Source: Citrus sinensis
Taxonomy: Eukaryota; Streptophyta; Magnoliopsida; Sapindales; Rutaceae
DNA: 64,000 bases
Assembly (NCBI RefSeq): GCF_022201045.2
Contig: NC_068557.1
Span: 28,497,501 to 28,561,500, forward strand
Reading direction: 5' to 3'
Below, piece after piece: positions 1 to 13,262 of this stretch. The notes beneath the pieces were generated by a model. That model did no database searches. It was not told the origin of the DNA and saw nothing but the letters and a program-made list of their open reading frames with translations. Every line of letters starts with the position of its first letter. Position 1 is the first letter of the stretch. The position numbers and the translations under genes were made by a program.

Positions 1-184
1 CACACCATAACAGAGAAAGTAATAAATTTCAATGCGAAAGTAATGAGATGAACTAATTGTTCATACAGAATGGGGTCTCTCAGACCAAGAACAACAGACA
101 AATGAGCAGCTCCCCCCAACCGCCAAAAATAAAAATAAAAATTAAGAAGATAGAGAGAAAAGGAAGGATCCGGCATCTACACAC

Positions 185-2481
185 CTTTAAAGATTTTCTC
201 TAGAGCAGTTATATCACCAAAATCAACCTTAAGATGGCCAGGTAACAATGGTCCAAAACCACGAATGGCCTCATTGTCACAGCTCATAGAAATGGCAGCC
301 AATGTACGACCATGGAAGCAGCCACAACAAGAAACAATGATAGCCTGCATAAGGTTTAGTTTAAGAAAAGGACTGACGCAATACACTAAAAGGGATAAAT
401 AACATGATAGGTATCAGAGCAGAGGGGTCTAGTTTAAAGACTTACCAGAACAGAGAAGTACAGTGTGAAGATTAATATTTAAATAGCCAGTGGAGTTCTA
501 TATCAAATCTATACAAGCAAGAAAAGTTGTGCTATAATCATATGCACTGATATCAAATAGTTAAAGTTAACAACTAAAAGGTGAAAATTTACATTAAAAA
601 TGACTAAATGGACACTCATCGCAAAAAGCATACAACTACACAAACACAATTGACAGGAAGTACAATGGACAAGACATACAAAAAACAATGTCAACTGCCA
701 ACAGTCAAGCAAATGGGATTCAATATGACCATTAAGAAATAATTAGAAAACAAGCTAAAATTGTAACTTCTCACAACAAGCACATTATGGAAGCATTGTA
801 CCTCATCTATGGAAAATTTTTTCTTCACGTAACCCCATTTCCTAGCCAACTTCAGAGCTGTCTCCACACCTTCGGCACCGGTGTTCATAGGTAGTACCAT
901 ATCATACCCAAACATGCTTGTTAGACGCTCTGCAAATACTGGAAATTTATCATTATAGAAGGCTCTAGAGCTGAGAGTAAGCTTTTCTGCCTGCTCTTGT
1001 AATGCTTTCATGATTTTTGGATGACAATGTCCCTATAGTAAGAAGTCATAAAGATGGATGAGAAGGTCCATTTCAGATTCATTACCAGAAAAGAGTATAA
1101 AACAGGAGGCTTTCAGGTTTTTGGAACAATAAGTGTAACAAAGAAACAAAAGAAGAGGAAGAAATTTGTCTGCCTCTCGTTCCGGTAGAAACCAGAAATC
1201 TACTACCATTGATTTGGGAAAAAAAAAAAAGAAAAGGCAGAAACTGCTACTTGTGGGCCTTTTTTTTTTTTGGGTGTTTTCTTCCTCAAAAAAACCATCA
1301 AATCTGGCTAGGCTTTCGGCAAGAAAAATTCAAGATATCCGAACAAAATTTGGAAGACACTGTTGATTTATGAAAGGTACGGAGTTCTAGCATAATTAAC
1401 CCAATATTAGTCTACCTGATTAACTGCAGAGTAAGCTGAGAGAAAATCCAGATATTTATTGCCCTCTGGATCCCATATGGATGACCCTTTTGCTTGAGAG
1501 AATACAATCGGAACTGGGTGGTAACTGCATTTGAAACACAAGTGACTTTAGTTAAGATACAAACAAAATATAGATCAACAAAATACAGAATTGCAAGCTT
1601 TAGCAACAAATTGGGGGGGAGGGGGGGGGGGGGGGGGGGCACAATGCAGCAAACGAGGGCAAAGAATGACCCATCATTTCTGCAACAATCTTGGATTAAG
1701 TTTTTTCAACCGATAAATGAACTTCTCAGAGGAATTGGCCTCTTAGTTACCATCAGAGCCAACCAAAATGCAATTTCAGAAGAAGCTAAATAACTCAAAA
1801 TACACCAGGTTACCGTACCTACCACATTCCCAGACTACGTGTAGAATAGAGGATCTAGCAACGAATATTCATTGTGTGTCTGTACAGCATAAGCTAAAAT
1901 TGAGCTGACTTTAAGTTGGAAGAGGGTTGAAACTGAGGTTCCAGGCCCAGTAATAAACATTTGAGAATTGACATGTTATATCTTAAGCTGCACATGCTAC
2001 AGTTGTCCAATGATGAGCTGCTGAACGCCTTTTTTTTTTTTGCAGAATTAGAATATTTAGACAAAAAGGAACACTACTACAAAATCTGGAGAGGGAAGCA
2101 AAACCCAGAAGCTAGCTCAAACATCTGTAGGACTAAAATTGTCAAAAGATATTTTTTTAATATTTTTTTCTTGAATCATGAATATTCAGATTAAAATACT
2201 TGAACAAGTAAGTGTAACCAACGTTATGGATTGAAACTAAGGAAACCCAGAAATGAAAAAAATAAGGAAATATGGAATAACAATAATAATAATACAGAGA
2301 GAAAGAGAGGGAAAGGAACTGACTTGTGGGCACTGTATTCATACTCCAAATTGATGAGTTGTTGAGAAGAAGAAGAAGAAGGAGAAGTGCCTCCTTGAGG
2401 TTGAGCACCATAACTTCTCTTCCTGCATACTCTGCTCAATAAGCAATGCAAATTTCTTCTTGTTGCACCCATTGAATTCAT
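185..2481 (-). CDS. OAT: Ornithine delta-aminotransferase, 5' part (cut by window edge)
   Basis: Mitochondrial PLP-dependent enzyme that moves the delta-amino group of ornithine to 2-oxoglutarate, giving glutamate semialdehyde for proline and glutamate metabolism. Four coding exons are visible, read on the minus strand: 2481-2324, 1524-1416, 1032-802 and 344-185, each bounded by GT-AG and in frame with the next (about 219 codons of a family length near 470). The N-terminus is rich in Arg and Ser with few acidic residues ([10 protein letters not shown]), as in a mitochondrial presequence. Family sequence follows: [39 protein letters not shown] and [14 protein letters not shown]. The PLP-binding lysine lies in later exons left of position 1. 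The intron between exons 1 and 2 carries a poly-G tract (plus strand). Identification is very secure; exon edges are read by eye. Confidence 0.95.
1613..1639. repeat. Poly-G tract in OAT intron 1
   Basis: Seven G, one A, then nineteen G on the plus strand, so poly-C in the OAT pre-mRNA. It lies about 90 bases upstream of the exon 2 acceptor. Length is likely variable between individuals and hard to sequence. Confidence 0.9.
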
Positions 2482-5400
2482 AATAACAATAATATCACTG
2501 TAATTTTTGATAATCCAATCTAATTACGTTCAGTTGGATCCTAGGATAACCCAACGTTGAAGTGTGCTAATGATAGATAAGAACGAAAGCAGGACGTCAA
2601 ATTTCCATATTTGTTTTTGTTATGTTCCGTTTAGCTTACGACTTTTACGTCATGGTTGCCGTAAAGGTACACGTCCCAAAGCAAAAATCCATTCCCATTC
2701 ATTCAACTCAGTGATCCAATCCCCAATGCCTCTCCATCTCAGTAACCTACGAAATGAACTATGACTAGACCACGGCACCCATGCCCCCTATCCAATTCAT
2801 TTTTGGCCCAGTAATTTTGCTGCTTCTGCATTTCTTTTTCTAAATTTTGACAGTTGAAAAAATGATCATTATTATTATTTTAACTTGTTAAACTCTACAT
2901 AATGTTACAACCTTAAAAAAGTTCAGATGTGATCCGATCATGAGATCGTAGTGAGTAAAAGATACGAGAGAAATCGCAGTTAAATATTTCCATATGAAGA
3001 AATATTTGACGTTGATAAATATTTGTCTGGATCAAAAATGGATTCACTACTCAGATACGTGAGTTTTTCAGATTTGTGCTAACATTTGTAACCTTAGTTC
3101 AGCGCTCGCGCTCATGTTGCAGGACAAATATCTTTCTCTGAATTTGGAAAAATCAGTTTAATACTTACTGTATATTGGCGCTTGTAAAAAATAAAACAGA
3201 TTATTATTTCGTGCAGATGGAAGAGATGAAAGTTGAGGACACGCAAGATTCCACCAAATAAATAGATGAAGATAAGCAGTTAGCAGAATAATTGGATATC
3301 GGTCAATCAATCGACAATCCAAAGTCATTAAAAATAAAAGATAAAGTAAATAAAGAGAGTCACTGAATGGCATGAACCAAAGAATTAAGGGCATTAGAGA
3401 AAATTGCAGTTAAGAGAATCAACAGTACCCAGCCTTCAAGTCTGCCTAAGACTAAGGAGATTCATCCTCGCAATAATCCAACTATTCAATACCATCAATT
3501 TTTCAGGGAAAGATTTCACGGCCTAAACCTAATGCCAACAAAATCAAATAACTACTCTCATTACAAAAACACATGATATGATCCAAATAAACATTTCAGA
3601 TGACATCACATTCATGATTCATCCACCCCCACCAATCGAATAAGGCAAGTGCATACCACCTACTCCTAAACTCTCCTTTAAACCCACTTCAACTATTAAA
3701 ATATTCCTGTATTTACAAAACAATTGACATAATATTTCATGAATACAAACTTAAGTTTGATATGATGGCATCGTCTGAAATAAATAGGCAAAGAGGAAAC
3801 AATATCAAAAGCTCGTTGACAACGCTAATCACAAATTAAGCAAGAAGAAGCTAGGCCAATCCTGGATTTCACTACTGAACACAGTGAAATCATATTCAGC
3901 ACAAAAGCTCTTCAAAGGCATAACAAGCTTATCTCACTAGATCATGTATGTACTCCCTACTTCTTAATTCTAAATATTGATGGCCAAGGCTATACAGCAT
4001 GTACCCTAACTAAAAACCATCGGAAGGAAGATCAGCTGATCTTGAAGCAGTTTGATCGGCAGTGGACCAGTCGAAGAGAAAAACAACCATTAGGAAGTCC
4101 AAAAAAATTGAACAATTGGAGATGTGGGACACATCCATAACGGCAATGGGGGTCGTGACATGGAACACAAACTAAGTGGATGCCATTGCTTAATATTGTG
4201 AGTGCTGCTCGATAACACTTCAATGAAAAATTCACAGTGGTTGTTACATAAGAAAGCAGCACCTCTGAAGGCTGTTAACAGAAGAATGAAAAGAGAGAAC
4301 TGACTACGTTTGGTAAACTATCAAGCTTATGAGTTGGCTAAACCCTTTCGATCCAAAGAAGTAAAACAGTGCAAATTGACATCATTGTGAAAACCAATAT
4401 GAAGTATGATTGCAGACAATCACTGATTGTCAGGTACGAAACTCAGAGACAAACATTACACGAAGATGGGAGAGATCATGATTCAGTGAAGCAGCATTAC
4501 AATACTTCACTAATGCTTCTGTTCTCTGCAATATTAACCGGGTGTATATTTGTCAGTTATGACCAATATGATCATGGCCAACCTGACAACATCAGATTAG
4601 GATAAAATCTCACAAGAGAGAAGACAGAATAGAACGTATTAAAACTAATCATTGGAGAAACACCCATCACCCATGCATGTGTGCAGCCAATGTTCCCCCT
4701 AGTGTGAAATTAAAAAAATTACTTGTGCCGTAAGTTCTAATTAGCAGAGCAGTTAAAAAATTGTAAAGTGAAATTATACTAAACTGAATTCTGATTCCAA
4801 AAACTGAGCTGTAAGAAAACAAAAGGCATTGGCCAGTAAAGCATGGACCAGATATAGGTAACAATTAGTGTATTCAAACTCCTAACTCTGAGAGCAGACA
4901 CAATGCTAAGCAAGGAAAAGTTCCACTCAGGTTATCTTCGATAAAGAAAAAATGGTAAGGAGAACTTTTCAACCAGAAACAAAAACAAAAATTTACTTGC
5001 TTTTGTTTCAAATGTAGAACTACAAGTGGCAACAAATCAAATAATAGTTTCTAGGGCAAGATTTGTTTGGTCAATCAAAAAAAGTAATGCCAATAGGTTT
5101 CGGTAAACAAGAGCTAAATTTTACATGATACTTGCAAGATTGACAGCAATAAAACACACGAATGGATCAGTGTTTTGTGACAGAACATTGCACACACATG
5201 GTTAATTGCAGCATCAATCTGCTTATAAATCAGGAACGAGAAATGAGATCAAGAAATACGAGAATGGGCGGGGAAACTCAATTTTCCATTGAGTTGGTAG
5301 TTTATATAATTCCAGGGGATCATTTTCCTCAACTTTAATGCCGCACAAGCGAGCAAGGAGATTCATTGAGCGAAAGGAATATTACCAACAGCATCACAGA

Positions 5401-5895
5401 TATGTATAGTTGATGGAAAAATCCTTTGGGCAAGAAGCTAGGGGCAAGAGATTGAATGGCAGAAAAGTAGCACATAAATATTGTGATTTTCACAATAATG
5501 GCACTGAAAAATTCCTCTTTGCACACATCAAATTTATAGAGTATAATAATATTGGAAATGCGACGGACAGCCAACTAATCAATGATATGACCTAATAAAC
5601 AATTCGCGGGGAAAGAAAGACCCTAACAAGTTCTAGGATACTGAAGATGAAGAATAGATTAAGCAACAAAGAAGGAACCCTAACTCTCATAATGGTAAAT
5701 CAGCAGCAGATCTTCCAGCATGATCTTGACAGGTATTGAAGGAACAAAAAGAGCCTGTTGAAGTAGCCTAGAATATTCAGTCCTCCCAGAATGAATCAAG
5801 CCTAATGGAACTATGGAGAGGAGAGATTTTTTTGATGGAGAAAATCCCAAGATTCTAACCATTCACCTTCTACTATCACAAGGTTTCCTCACTAC
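2482..5895. other. Intergenic region between OAT and the KH-domain gene
   Basis: The right-hand neighbour of the OAT start codon should hold its 5' leader and promoter (about 2482-2750). The rest has only short ORFs with no recognisable protein, no tRNA and no clear transposon ends. The left-hand gene starts here and the right-hand gene ends here, so part of 5000-5895 may be the 3' untranslated region of the KH gene, possibly with introns. I see nothing else I can name. Confidence 0.6.
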
Positions 5896-8800
5896 TCATG
5901 TGGCCATTATAAACGCCTGAATCAAATTCTCGGCAGCTTGCTTCTGCTCAGGTGTACCAGATATTAGAGCAACCCGATCACCTCGAGAAGATTTGGAATC
6001 AGACATTTCTATCGTTGCTCCAGAAATCTGAAAAAATAAGACATTCATGATAAAGCCATTATTCCACAAGCTAATGATCAATGTTCCATAAAAAACCAAT
6101 AATAGGATGAGAGAAGCAACAGGTTAATCAATTGGCCCTTCTTGCTGTTGATGAGACTAGGACAAGTAAAAACAGAGACAACATATATGGTTCATGTACA
6201 TGCACACTGTAAATGCTATTTCTGTTTTGATTAATTTGTCGCTTGGTTCAATATTTGGCTTCTTCTAAAATCTCAATAAATGCAAAGGTGCATTATTCAT
6301 CTTGATAGGGAGGGAGATATAAGTACAAACCTTCCGGATGTTGGCTAAATTTGACCCAGCTTTGCCTATCACTTTACCTACTGCATTAGCAGGGACCAAT
6401 ACCTCAAGTGTCAAGGGAGGAGGCAACCTGGATAAAGACATAGAATCAAAAAGCAGATCTTGACGGCAAGTGTACAAACCAGAGAAAATATACTAACCCT
6501 CCATAAAGCTTGGATGAATAGGAGGACATGGATCCATAGGGGCTGTCACCCATCTGTCAAACAGAATCAAAACAAAATGAATGCTAACAAAGGAGGGAGA
6601 AAAGAGAGAGAAGGGGGAAGGGGGTGTGTGAGGCAAGGGGAGGGGATCAGGTAACCATCAAGTAATACAAATGGACAACAATTTCCAAGAACTTAACATC
6701 ATTGAAAAAGTAAAGAAAAGAGCGAAAGAGAATCATCATCATGATAATAATCATATTCCCAGCTAACATACCGACAAGGATCCATATCCGTAGAGGCTGC
6801 TCGAGGAAAGCATGCCTATGCCACTTCCAGAATCAGCCCTCTGATCATATCCCAATGGACCAACGGGGGGAATAGACGGCAAGAGGGGTGGCATCGAAAT
6901 ACCAGTGCCACTGGAGTATATATGATCAGCACCTACAGGAGGGTTACGGGAACCATCCCTATCTTTCAAGGCATCATCACGGAGTCTCAAAATAATCTGT
7001 ACAAGTGCATCTCTCACACTACCAACTTCTCCAACCACCTAAATCCAGAAAAAGGGTCAACCCCAATGCTGTTGCAGCAATAAAAAGTAAAGGAACAATA
7101 CATAATTTAAAAATTAAAAATAAAACAGACCTCTACAAGCTCATCATTGGCATCAGCACATTTAGGTTTATCCCCTTTAGATATACGGACATCAGCTTTG
7201 GTCCTTTTCCGAATTTCATTTATAATTGAACCACTCTTTCCAATAATACACCCAATAACTTTGGAAGAAACAAGGAGTCTAATAGTAACTGTATCGTCAT
7301 CTTCATCATTTATCTTTGTTTGCAGCAAGAGGACAGCTTCAACCGCCATGGATTTTATATCATCGGGTGACTGCGAGGTTGTAGGCATTTCACATGATCT
7401 TTACATGTTATTAAAACTATACCATGCACATCATAGGGGAAAAATGACAGCAAGATACTTAACCTACTGATAACTAACAGCGAACAAAATAAATGCTAAA
7501 CGTTTGGACATGTTTTCATACCACTTCCATTAACCCAATGGTTATTACTGGTGTAGGCTCAGCCTCGGTCTTAGGTTCATATATGAAGACAGAAGAAAAT
7601 GTTGAAACATTTTGATGCGAACACAGATAGGATTCATTCATTTTAAGCAATGTGTTTCAGATCAAAACAATATTTTCAGAAATTGTAACATCATGGAAAG
7701 TTGCGATAAAATATTTCCCCACTAAGAAGCATAAGTCCACAACAGAATTAGAGGTAGAATTGGTTAATCTTCTGCTCCACCTACTTTGAATACTAATCAA
7801 AAGATTTGAAACAAAAGGGATAAAAACAGACACCCATACCTCAATTGCCGTGACAGTTATGACACATTCATCGCGATTGTCCTTAGTATCATCAACATCT
7901 ATTTGAGCCCCACTGGCCTGCCTTATACTTTTAATGGTACCACCTCCCTTTCCAATGACACGGCCAATCTTGTTAAAGGGGCACAAGACTCTTATAACTA
8001 ACTCCTCGGATTGAGAGGCACCAACGAGACCAGAAACTAAGGAAAGGCCAGTTGAATATACAGGCCATGTATTCCCTGTATCAGCATAACCCTGAAGATC
8101 AGGTACACGTGCAGCACCTAAGATAGAAGGAACGGATCTAGAAGGAAGGATGGGATCTGCATTTGGATACAATCCACCAGGTGGATAAATGGGGACATCT
8201 GATGGGATAATAATGCTTGGTGGAGCTTCTCGTACAGTTGTCTCAAGAGGAATGTCTTCTCTAGGAGAGAACTTGTACATGATTGCAGAGATAGCAAATA
8301 ATGCTTTCTTCACTGCTTCAGATTCACCGCTTATCTGTTCATATGGAAATACAAAATTAAAATTCACTAAACGCCAACCTGGAAAGATGACAGTACCCTA
8401 AATGCTAATGGAGAAACACCCTAATCAGCGGATGAAAATATAAAGAAAATATAGATATGTTCGCTTAATTTAATGCAACTGCAGGTAAATATTGACAGAT
8501 ACAATTTTGTCGTATCATGTACCAGAACCACAATAAATGTCTATTAATTGACCCTTTTATTAAAAAGTGCTCAGCAATTAAGCGTTAATGATCTTCTTAC
8601 TAACCAGAACAAAGTTGTCGAACTCCATTGCACATGAATGAGTTGGTTCAGAGGCATCCTTGGGGGTAACCTTAATACTTGTCCTGGTCTTACTTCTCAG
8701 TCTTTTTATAGTCGCCCCAGCCTTACCTATGATATTAGCTGACTGGCTAGAGGGAACAAGTATTTGACATTCCTCCTTTTCTTTCCGCTTCTTATCATTA

Positions 8801-9192
8801 TCTGTGGCATTAGCCATTGCATTAGCAATTGCAGCATGAACTTTGAGAAGAGCATCCTGGGCAGCACACAAAGGCTCTTTATCATTGAACTCATCATCAA
8901 CCTCAACATCTTCCTTATCCTTCACATGGGAGTAAATTGTTACAACCCTATCTTTCGCACCAGGAAACGGGTCAACCACCTTGACTCTCGCCCTGGTTTC
9001 TTGCCTTATTGAATTTATAACTTTACCGCTTTTACCAATGACACTTCCAATAACTCCATCTGGGCAAAGTATTCTATAAATAACTGACTCTTCATTACCC
9101 TTTTCATCTTTCTCATTTATCCGCCTCTTCTGATTCTTACCATCCCTATCATTATCTCTCTGGGAACGATACCGCTTACCACTGTCACCCAT
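5896..9192 (-). CDS. KH-domain RNA-binding protein with five KH domains (At4g18375/HEN4 type)
   Basis: Seven coding exons on the minus strand: 9192-8605, 8334-7840, 7370-7131, 7038-6772, 6553-6498, 6427-6331 and 6027-5896, all GT-AG and in frame, giving about 624 residues. Five KH domains are marked by their GxxG loops: VIGKSG (about residue 53), IIGKAG (about 158), VIGKGG (about 325), IIGKSG (about 404) and VIGKAG (about 571). The first 35 residues are charged and lysine/arginine-rich. The architecture (a KH pair, a proline-rich linker, a second pair, a last KH at the C-terminus) is that of the plant HEN4/At4g18375 group, nuclear proteins that bind pre-mRNA. A leader exon probably ends at 9673 (CAG before GTAGGT), spliced to an acceptor near 9208, just ahead of the ATG. 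Its exact RNA targets cannot be read from sequence. Confidence 0.93.
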
Positions 9193-9208
9193 TTTTACTG
9201 GCTGATAG

Positions 9209-10500
9209 CACACAAAAAGGTCATTATGCAAGGAATACATGGAAAAATAATGAATTAAACACTTTTCGTTACGGGCAACTAATTGAAAAGAATCAACAGA
9301 GCGCTAAGACTGAAAGCTTATACGATGCCGCTTACTTACAAAAAAAATTTTTAAAAAAATTTCCCAAACACCAACAAGAAAACAGTAGAAATGAAAACCT
9401 ATCAAACTATTAGAACTATTTCTATTTTCCTTTTTGATAAGGATTTTGAAAAATACAAATAGTTGTATGAAACCCAATAATTTCAACACTGATAATTCTT
9501 AAAAAAAAAAAAAAAAGCAAACTTTGCATTGAGTAATTTTAAGAATCAAGAATTAAGAACATGCAACAACAATACAACTCAAAGGGGAAAAAAAAAAAAA
9601 AAAGACGTTGCTTGGCGGGGGAAAAAAATGCAAAAGCCGAAAACTAAAGATAAGAATCTGAATGGTACCTACCTGCGAATGAGAAACAAACCCTAGAGTA
9701 GGCTCCTTCGATACGGTGCACTAATTTGTTTTGGTCCAAGGATTTGCTGACTTCACCGCCTGATTTTTCTCCTGGATTCGGCTTATTGAGTTTCGTGACC
9801 TTCGTCCGAGGTTCTTTTTTAATTTAGTTTTCACTTTACACTTCTGGTCCGAGAAGGATTTTTTCGTTTTTCACTGAATGTAATGGGTATGTGTAATTTT
9901 TTTGTTTTTTTGGAAGAAAATTAAGATACTAATCAATATAGGATCGAAATCGGGCTGTAACCAAAAGATTATTTTCCTAATAAAAATCTGAGGTCAAATT
10001 TTTATACCTAAGCTACATTTTTTTAAAAAATACAAATATTTACGTGTAATAACCAAAGGTAAATTACCAGAACATAAAATTTTTATACTAAAAAATAAAA
10101 AAAGTGAATTTTTTAATATTATAATAAGATGCAAATTTTAAACATATGAACAGAGAGATTTTTCAATAAGAATTCTTATTTTAATAAAAATAGTAAGGAG
10201 TAAGTTGAGAGAGCAAGTTAATAAAAATAAGTCGAAAGAGAAAGTTAATTAAAATATTTTTTGATATAAAATATTTTATCTCATAATATATTAAAATTTA
10301 TATTTTTTTACTTTATCTTACACTTTATAAGGAATATAATCTCTTATTTTCTTTTACTGTGCCCGTGAAATACCCGAACCGGAACTCGCAGTAATTGTTG
10401 CTAATTTTAAAAAAAATTTAAGAAAATAAAACAATAAAATAAAACTAATCTGATTGAATGAAAGGCTTTTACACCATTACATGTACGAAAGTCACTGAAC
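9209..10500. other. Leader exon and intergenic spacer of divergent KH and NAA38-like genes
   Basis: Holds the 5' leader intron (about 9209-9672) and leader exon (from 9673 leftwards) of the minus-strand KH gene. From 9850 to 10480 the DNA is very AT-rich, without ORFs. It then switches abruptly to GC-rich sequence at 10510-10655, the likely first exon of the plus-strand Sm-like gene. The two genes are therefore divergent, with the shared regulatory region between about 9780 and 10500. Confidence 0.55.
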
Positions 10501-12292
10501 TAACTCACGTATTCTGTTGGACCGCCGCTGTGATCTCTCGTTATCGCCGGCTCGCATCCTCACACCGGCCGGCGCTCTCACAATTTCCCTCCTTACCGGA
10601 TGCAAGCTGCAAGCTCGCGCGGTCTCTGATTTCATTAGCCGGTCGCCGTAACGGTTAGTTTCTTAATTTTTTTATTGAAAAAAAAAAACAGATTTTGTGT
10701 TTAATTTTGATAATTATGCTTCTATCAAGCAAAATATAGAGTAAATTTGGGTCTCCTTTTATGGTAATTTGAGATTACTGTTACATCTTCATTCCAAAAG
10801 AGACTATTTTGAGTCTACAAGAACAAATATTTTGTTCTAGTCTGGACTTGTTCTACACTTTATGATTCTGTAACATTTTTCGATATTTTTTTTTGGCTTA
10901 ATTATTTGCTTGATTATCCCTCATAATGTGATAAAGTTGCATTAGTAGAGGACCTGATAAAGGTGTCGGTTGGATTTAGACAAATGGAAGGTGACAACAA
11001 ATCAAAGCCTTGAGCTGAAGACCGAATGTAAGGTATTGTTAGTTTGATTAGGATGGCAATAATAGTTGAGACAGGAGAGTTCTCAAACAGTTCTGACCTT
11101 GATAGGGTTGTGTGGAGCGCCCATATATTATGGGTTTAAAAAAGAAATGCCTACATGTAGACCTCAATCGACAGAATTACCTGGATTACATGAATTTGGA
11201 TCTGCATATTATGTGCCTAACATGGAGCAGGCATTTTGCGGGTGTTCTATAATTAATTATGAGAATGTGAGAAGAGGGTTTGGAACAGCAAAGTTATGAG
11301 TTTACTGTTTGATGCTAATCCTTTGTTTCATTATCATTCTTTCTGTCAAGGGGAGTTTCATCTAGTTGAACTCCCAAATTCACCAGGCAATGGTTCTTAT
11401 GCTTAGTGAAGTATTCTTGTGGTTTCTGTATTTCTTTTGCTTGATTTTTACACCCAACTGAACCTTTAGTACTTCATAATTGATAAACCAGTTGGCTCTT
11501 AAAATTGATAGGATTAGGGAACTTTTAGCCGACCTGTCATCGGTCTACTCTTTTTTACCTTTTTTTTAGTGTGTCTGTGCCTGAATGATTTCTTCAAACC
11601 TACTATATTGTTCCTACACAGGGTGTGAATTATTTACTTCCATTGACCACTTCTGACCTTGCATGTCCTTGACCTTGAGCACTCCTTTCTTTTAGTAGGT
11701 AATCCTTTTTGCAGAATACTTTTCCTCCCTCTTTCACATGTGGGCTTGACTTATGACAACTATATATTGTCCTGTCATGGTTGTATCTTTCTGTTGTTTC
11801 TTTGGATGTAATTCTTGGTGACAAGGGCGCAGTGAGTTCTGTCCATTCTCTTTGAGAGGGCAACATATCTGTTAATTTATTTCATTGGTTCCTTTCTAAT
11901 CAACCTGATTTTCCCAAGGTTTAAGTTGGTGATGATATTTTTGCGACAATTTCTGTTCACCGTTAACAATAGTTTCTACTTTTACAGTCTTCAAAAGAAA
12001 CTACAATTTTCTGTTAACTGGTTAGACAAATACAATTTTCTGTTAACTGGTTAGACAAATTTTATAGATTTGGTGCAATCATGCTAAACCTAGGTAATTT
12101 TTCTCTACATATAGTGTTAACAACTAAAGTTCTAGTATATTGTGGAACATTTTAGATGGCTTTCTTGGAGATTTCTCTTTACTCGTATATTGCTGGTATT
12201 TACAATTAATTGATTTGTTCATCCCACCAAAAAGCAATTATACAATTCAATTAATTGCCTGCTAACTGTGATTGCTTCAACTTGCATATAGA
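10500..12292 (+). other. Probable 5' leader exon and long leader intron of the NAA38-like gene
   Basis: A GC-rich block ends at a good donor (ACG before GTTAGT) with exon end near 10653. The ATG of the Sm-like protein sits two bases after an acceptor AG at 12290-12291, so the CDS appears to begin right after a leader intron of about 1.6 kb. The transcription start is not visible. Additional small leader exons, for example near 11030 (AAG before GTATTG), are possible. No protein-coding sequence is evident in this stretch. Confidence 0.5.
12003..12060. repeat. 29-bp perfect tandem duplication
   Basis: The unit at 12003-12031 is repeated exactly at 12032-12060, inside the leader intron of the NAA38-like gene. 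Identity of the two copies implies a recent duplication. Confidence 0.9.
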
Positions 12293-12637
12293 ATGGAACA
12301 AAAAGTGGAAACAACCGAAACTCTAGTGGAGAGTTCAGCCGGGTCTGATACAAAAGGATCAAATCACATAAGTCGGGTGAGGAAGCTACTCTGTCGCCGA
12401 ATGCTAGTGGGGATTAAAGATGGTCGATTTTTCTTGGGCTCCTTCCACTGCATCGACAAGCAAGGGAACATCATTCTTCAAGATGCAGTGGAGTATCGTA
12501 GCACCAGACGTACCTCTCCCTCTCCAATGGAACAGCGGTGCCTTGGAATCATTCTTATCCCTTCCTCCTGTAGAACTTCTTGTCATGTAGACTGCTCCAT
12601 TGATGAACAGTTGTCACTGCTAAAAGTTGACCAATAG
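12293..12637 (+). CDS. Sm-like protein, NAA38/LSMD1-type (predicted NatC auxiliary subunit)
   Basis: A single coding exon of 114 residues. An Sm fold is visible from about residue 30: LCRRMLVGIKDGRFFLGSF (Sm1: strands plus the conserved GR.. loop), then DKQGNIILQDAVEY and, near the end, RCLGIILIPSS (Sm2 region), which is the pattern of LSMD1/NAA38 rather than a spliceosomal LSm. In yeast and animals this protein (Mak31/NAA38) is the small partner of the NatC N-terminal acetyltransferase; that role here is inferred from family. The N-terminal 30 residues are acidic and Ser/Thr-rich, without motif. The ATG chosen is the first after the acceptor at 12291; an upstream in-frame ATG at 12272 would lie in the intron. 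In Arabidopsis a gene of this kind (At4g18372, from memory) sits between the same two neighbours. Confidence 0.85.
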   Translation: MEQKVETTETLVESSAGSDTKGSNHISRVRKLLCRRMLVGIKDGRFFLGSFHCIDKQGNIILQDAVEYRSTRRTSPSPMEQRCLGIILIPSSCRTSCHVDCSIDEQLSLLKVDQ

Positions 12638-13262
12638 ATATCAGTGGGATCCATAGAAAATTTTAATAGATCTTTTCTATATCTCAATTATGATTTAAAT
12701 GTTGAATTTTTTATCACAACTTCTTTAGTTCATGAATATATCTCATTTATGATATAAATGTTGGCTTGGTGACTGGTTAAATTAACATTATATCATTTTA
12801 ATTGCATGGTTCTCTTCGCTTGTGCAGTTTTTGCGTTTGCATGGCATTTGAGGGTATTCCTTCATCTTGAATCAAAACCAATCTTGGATATTTCATTTTG
12901 CTTGAGCAAAATTTCCCGCGTTTATCGAAAACAACCCAACAAGAATAAAAAGTATTGTGAAAGTATGGACCATACATGAATGAAAATGCACACATATGAG
13001 AAAATCCTTCAAAGCTCAAATAAGTATCATGAGAGGATGGATGTCCATTATTTAATGCATTAATGATCCCTTTATTGCAGGAGCAAATCCTGGGAGACTG
13101 CTGACAAGGATGCAAAGTCTTGATGCTAGCACTAAATATTGTCACTAAGTGGTCAATTTAATTATCTTGGAAACAAGGAAAAGTATACAGTGAGATTGCA
13201 CAATTTACATAATTTGAGATTCAGGACTAAATCGTAGCAAAATTACAGAAAAGATACTATTA
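12638..13262. other. Spacer between convergent NAA38-like and DEG5 genes
   Basis: The two flanking genes end towards each other, so this region should hold both 3' untranslated regions and polyadenylation sites. It is AT-rich. A 115-residue ORF on the minus strand (12798-13145) has no recognisable motif and atypical composition, and I regard it as chance. Confidence 0.6.

Noticed and set aside
7147-7470. 107-residue plus-strand ORF
   Set aside because: It is the antisense shadow of KH-gene exon 3.
10458-10658. 66-residue ORF in the GC-rich block before the NAA38-like gene
   Set aside because: It coincides with the likely leader exon and runs just past the donor; a conserved upstream ORF is possible but nothing supports it.
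12798-13145. 115-residue minus-strand ORF
   Set aside because: It lies between two convergent genes where 3' untranslated regions are expected; there is no motif.
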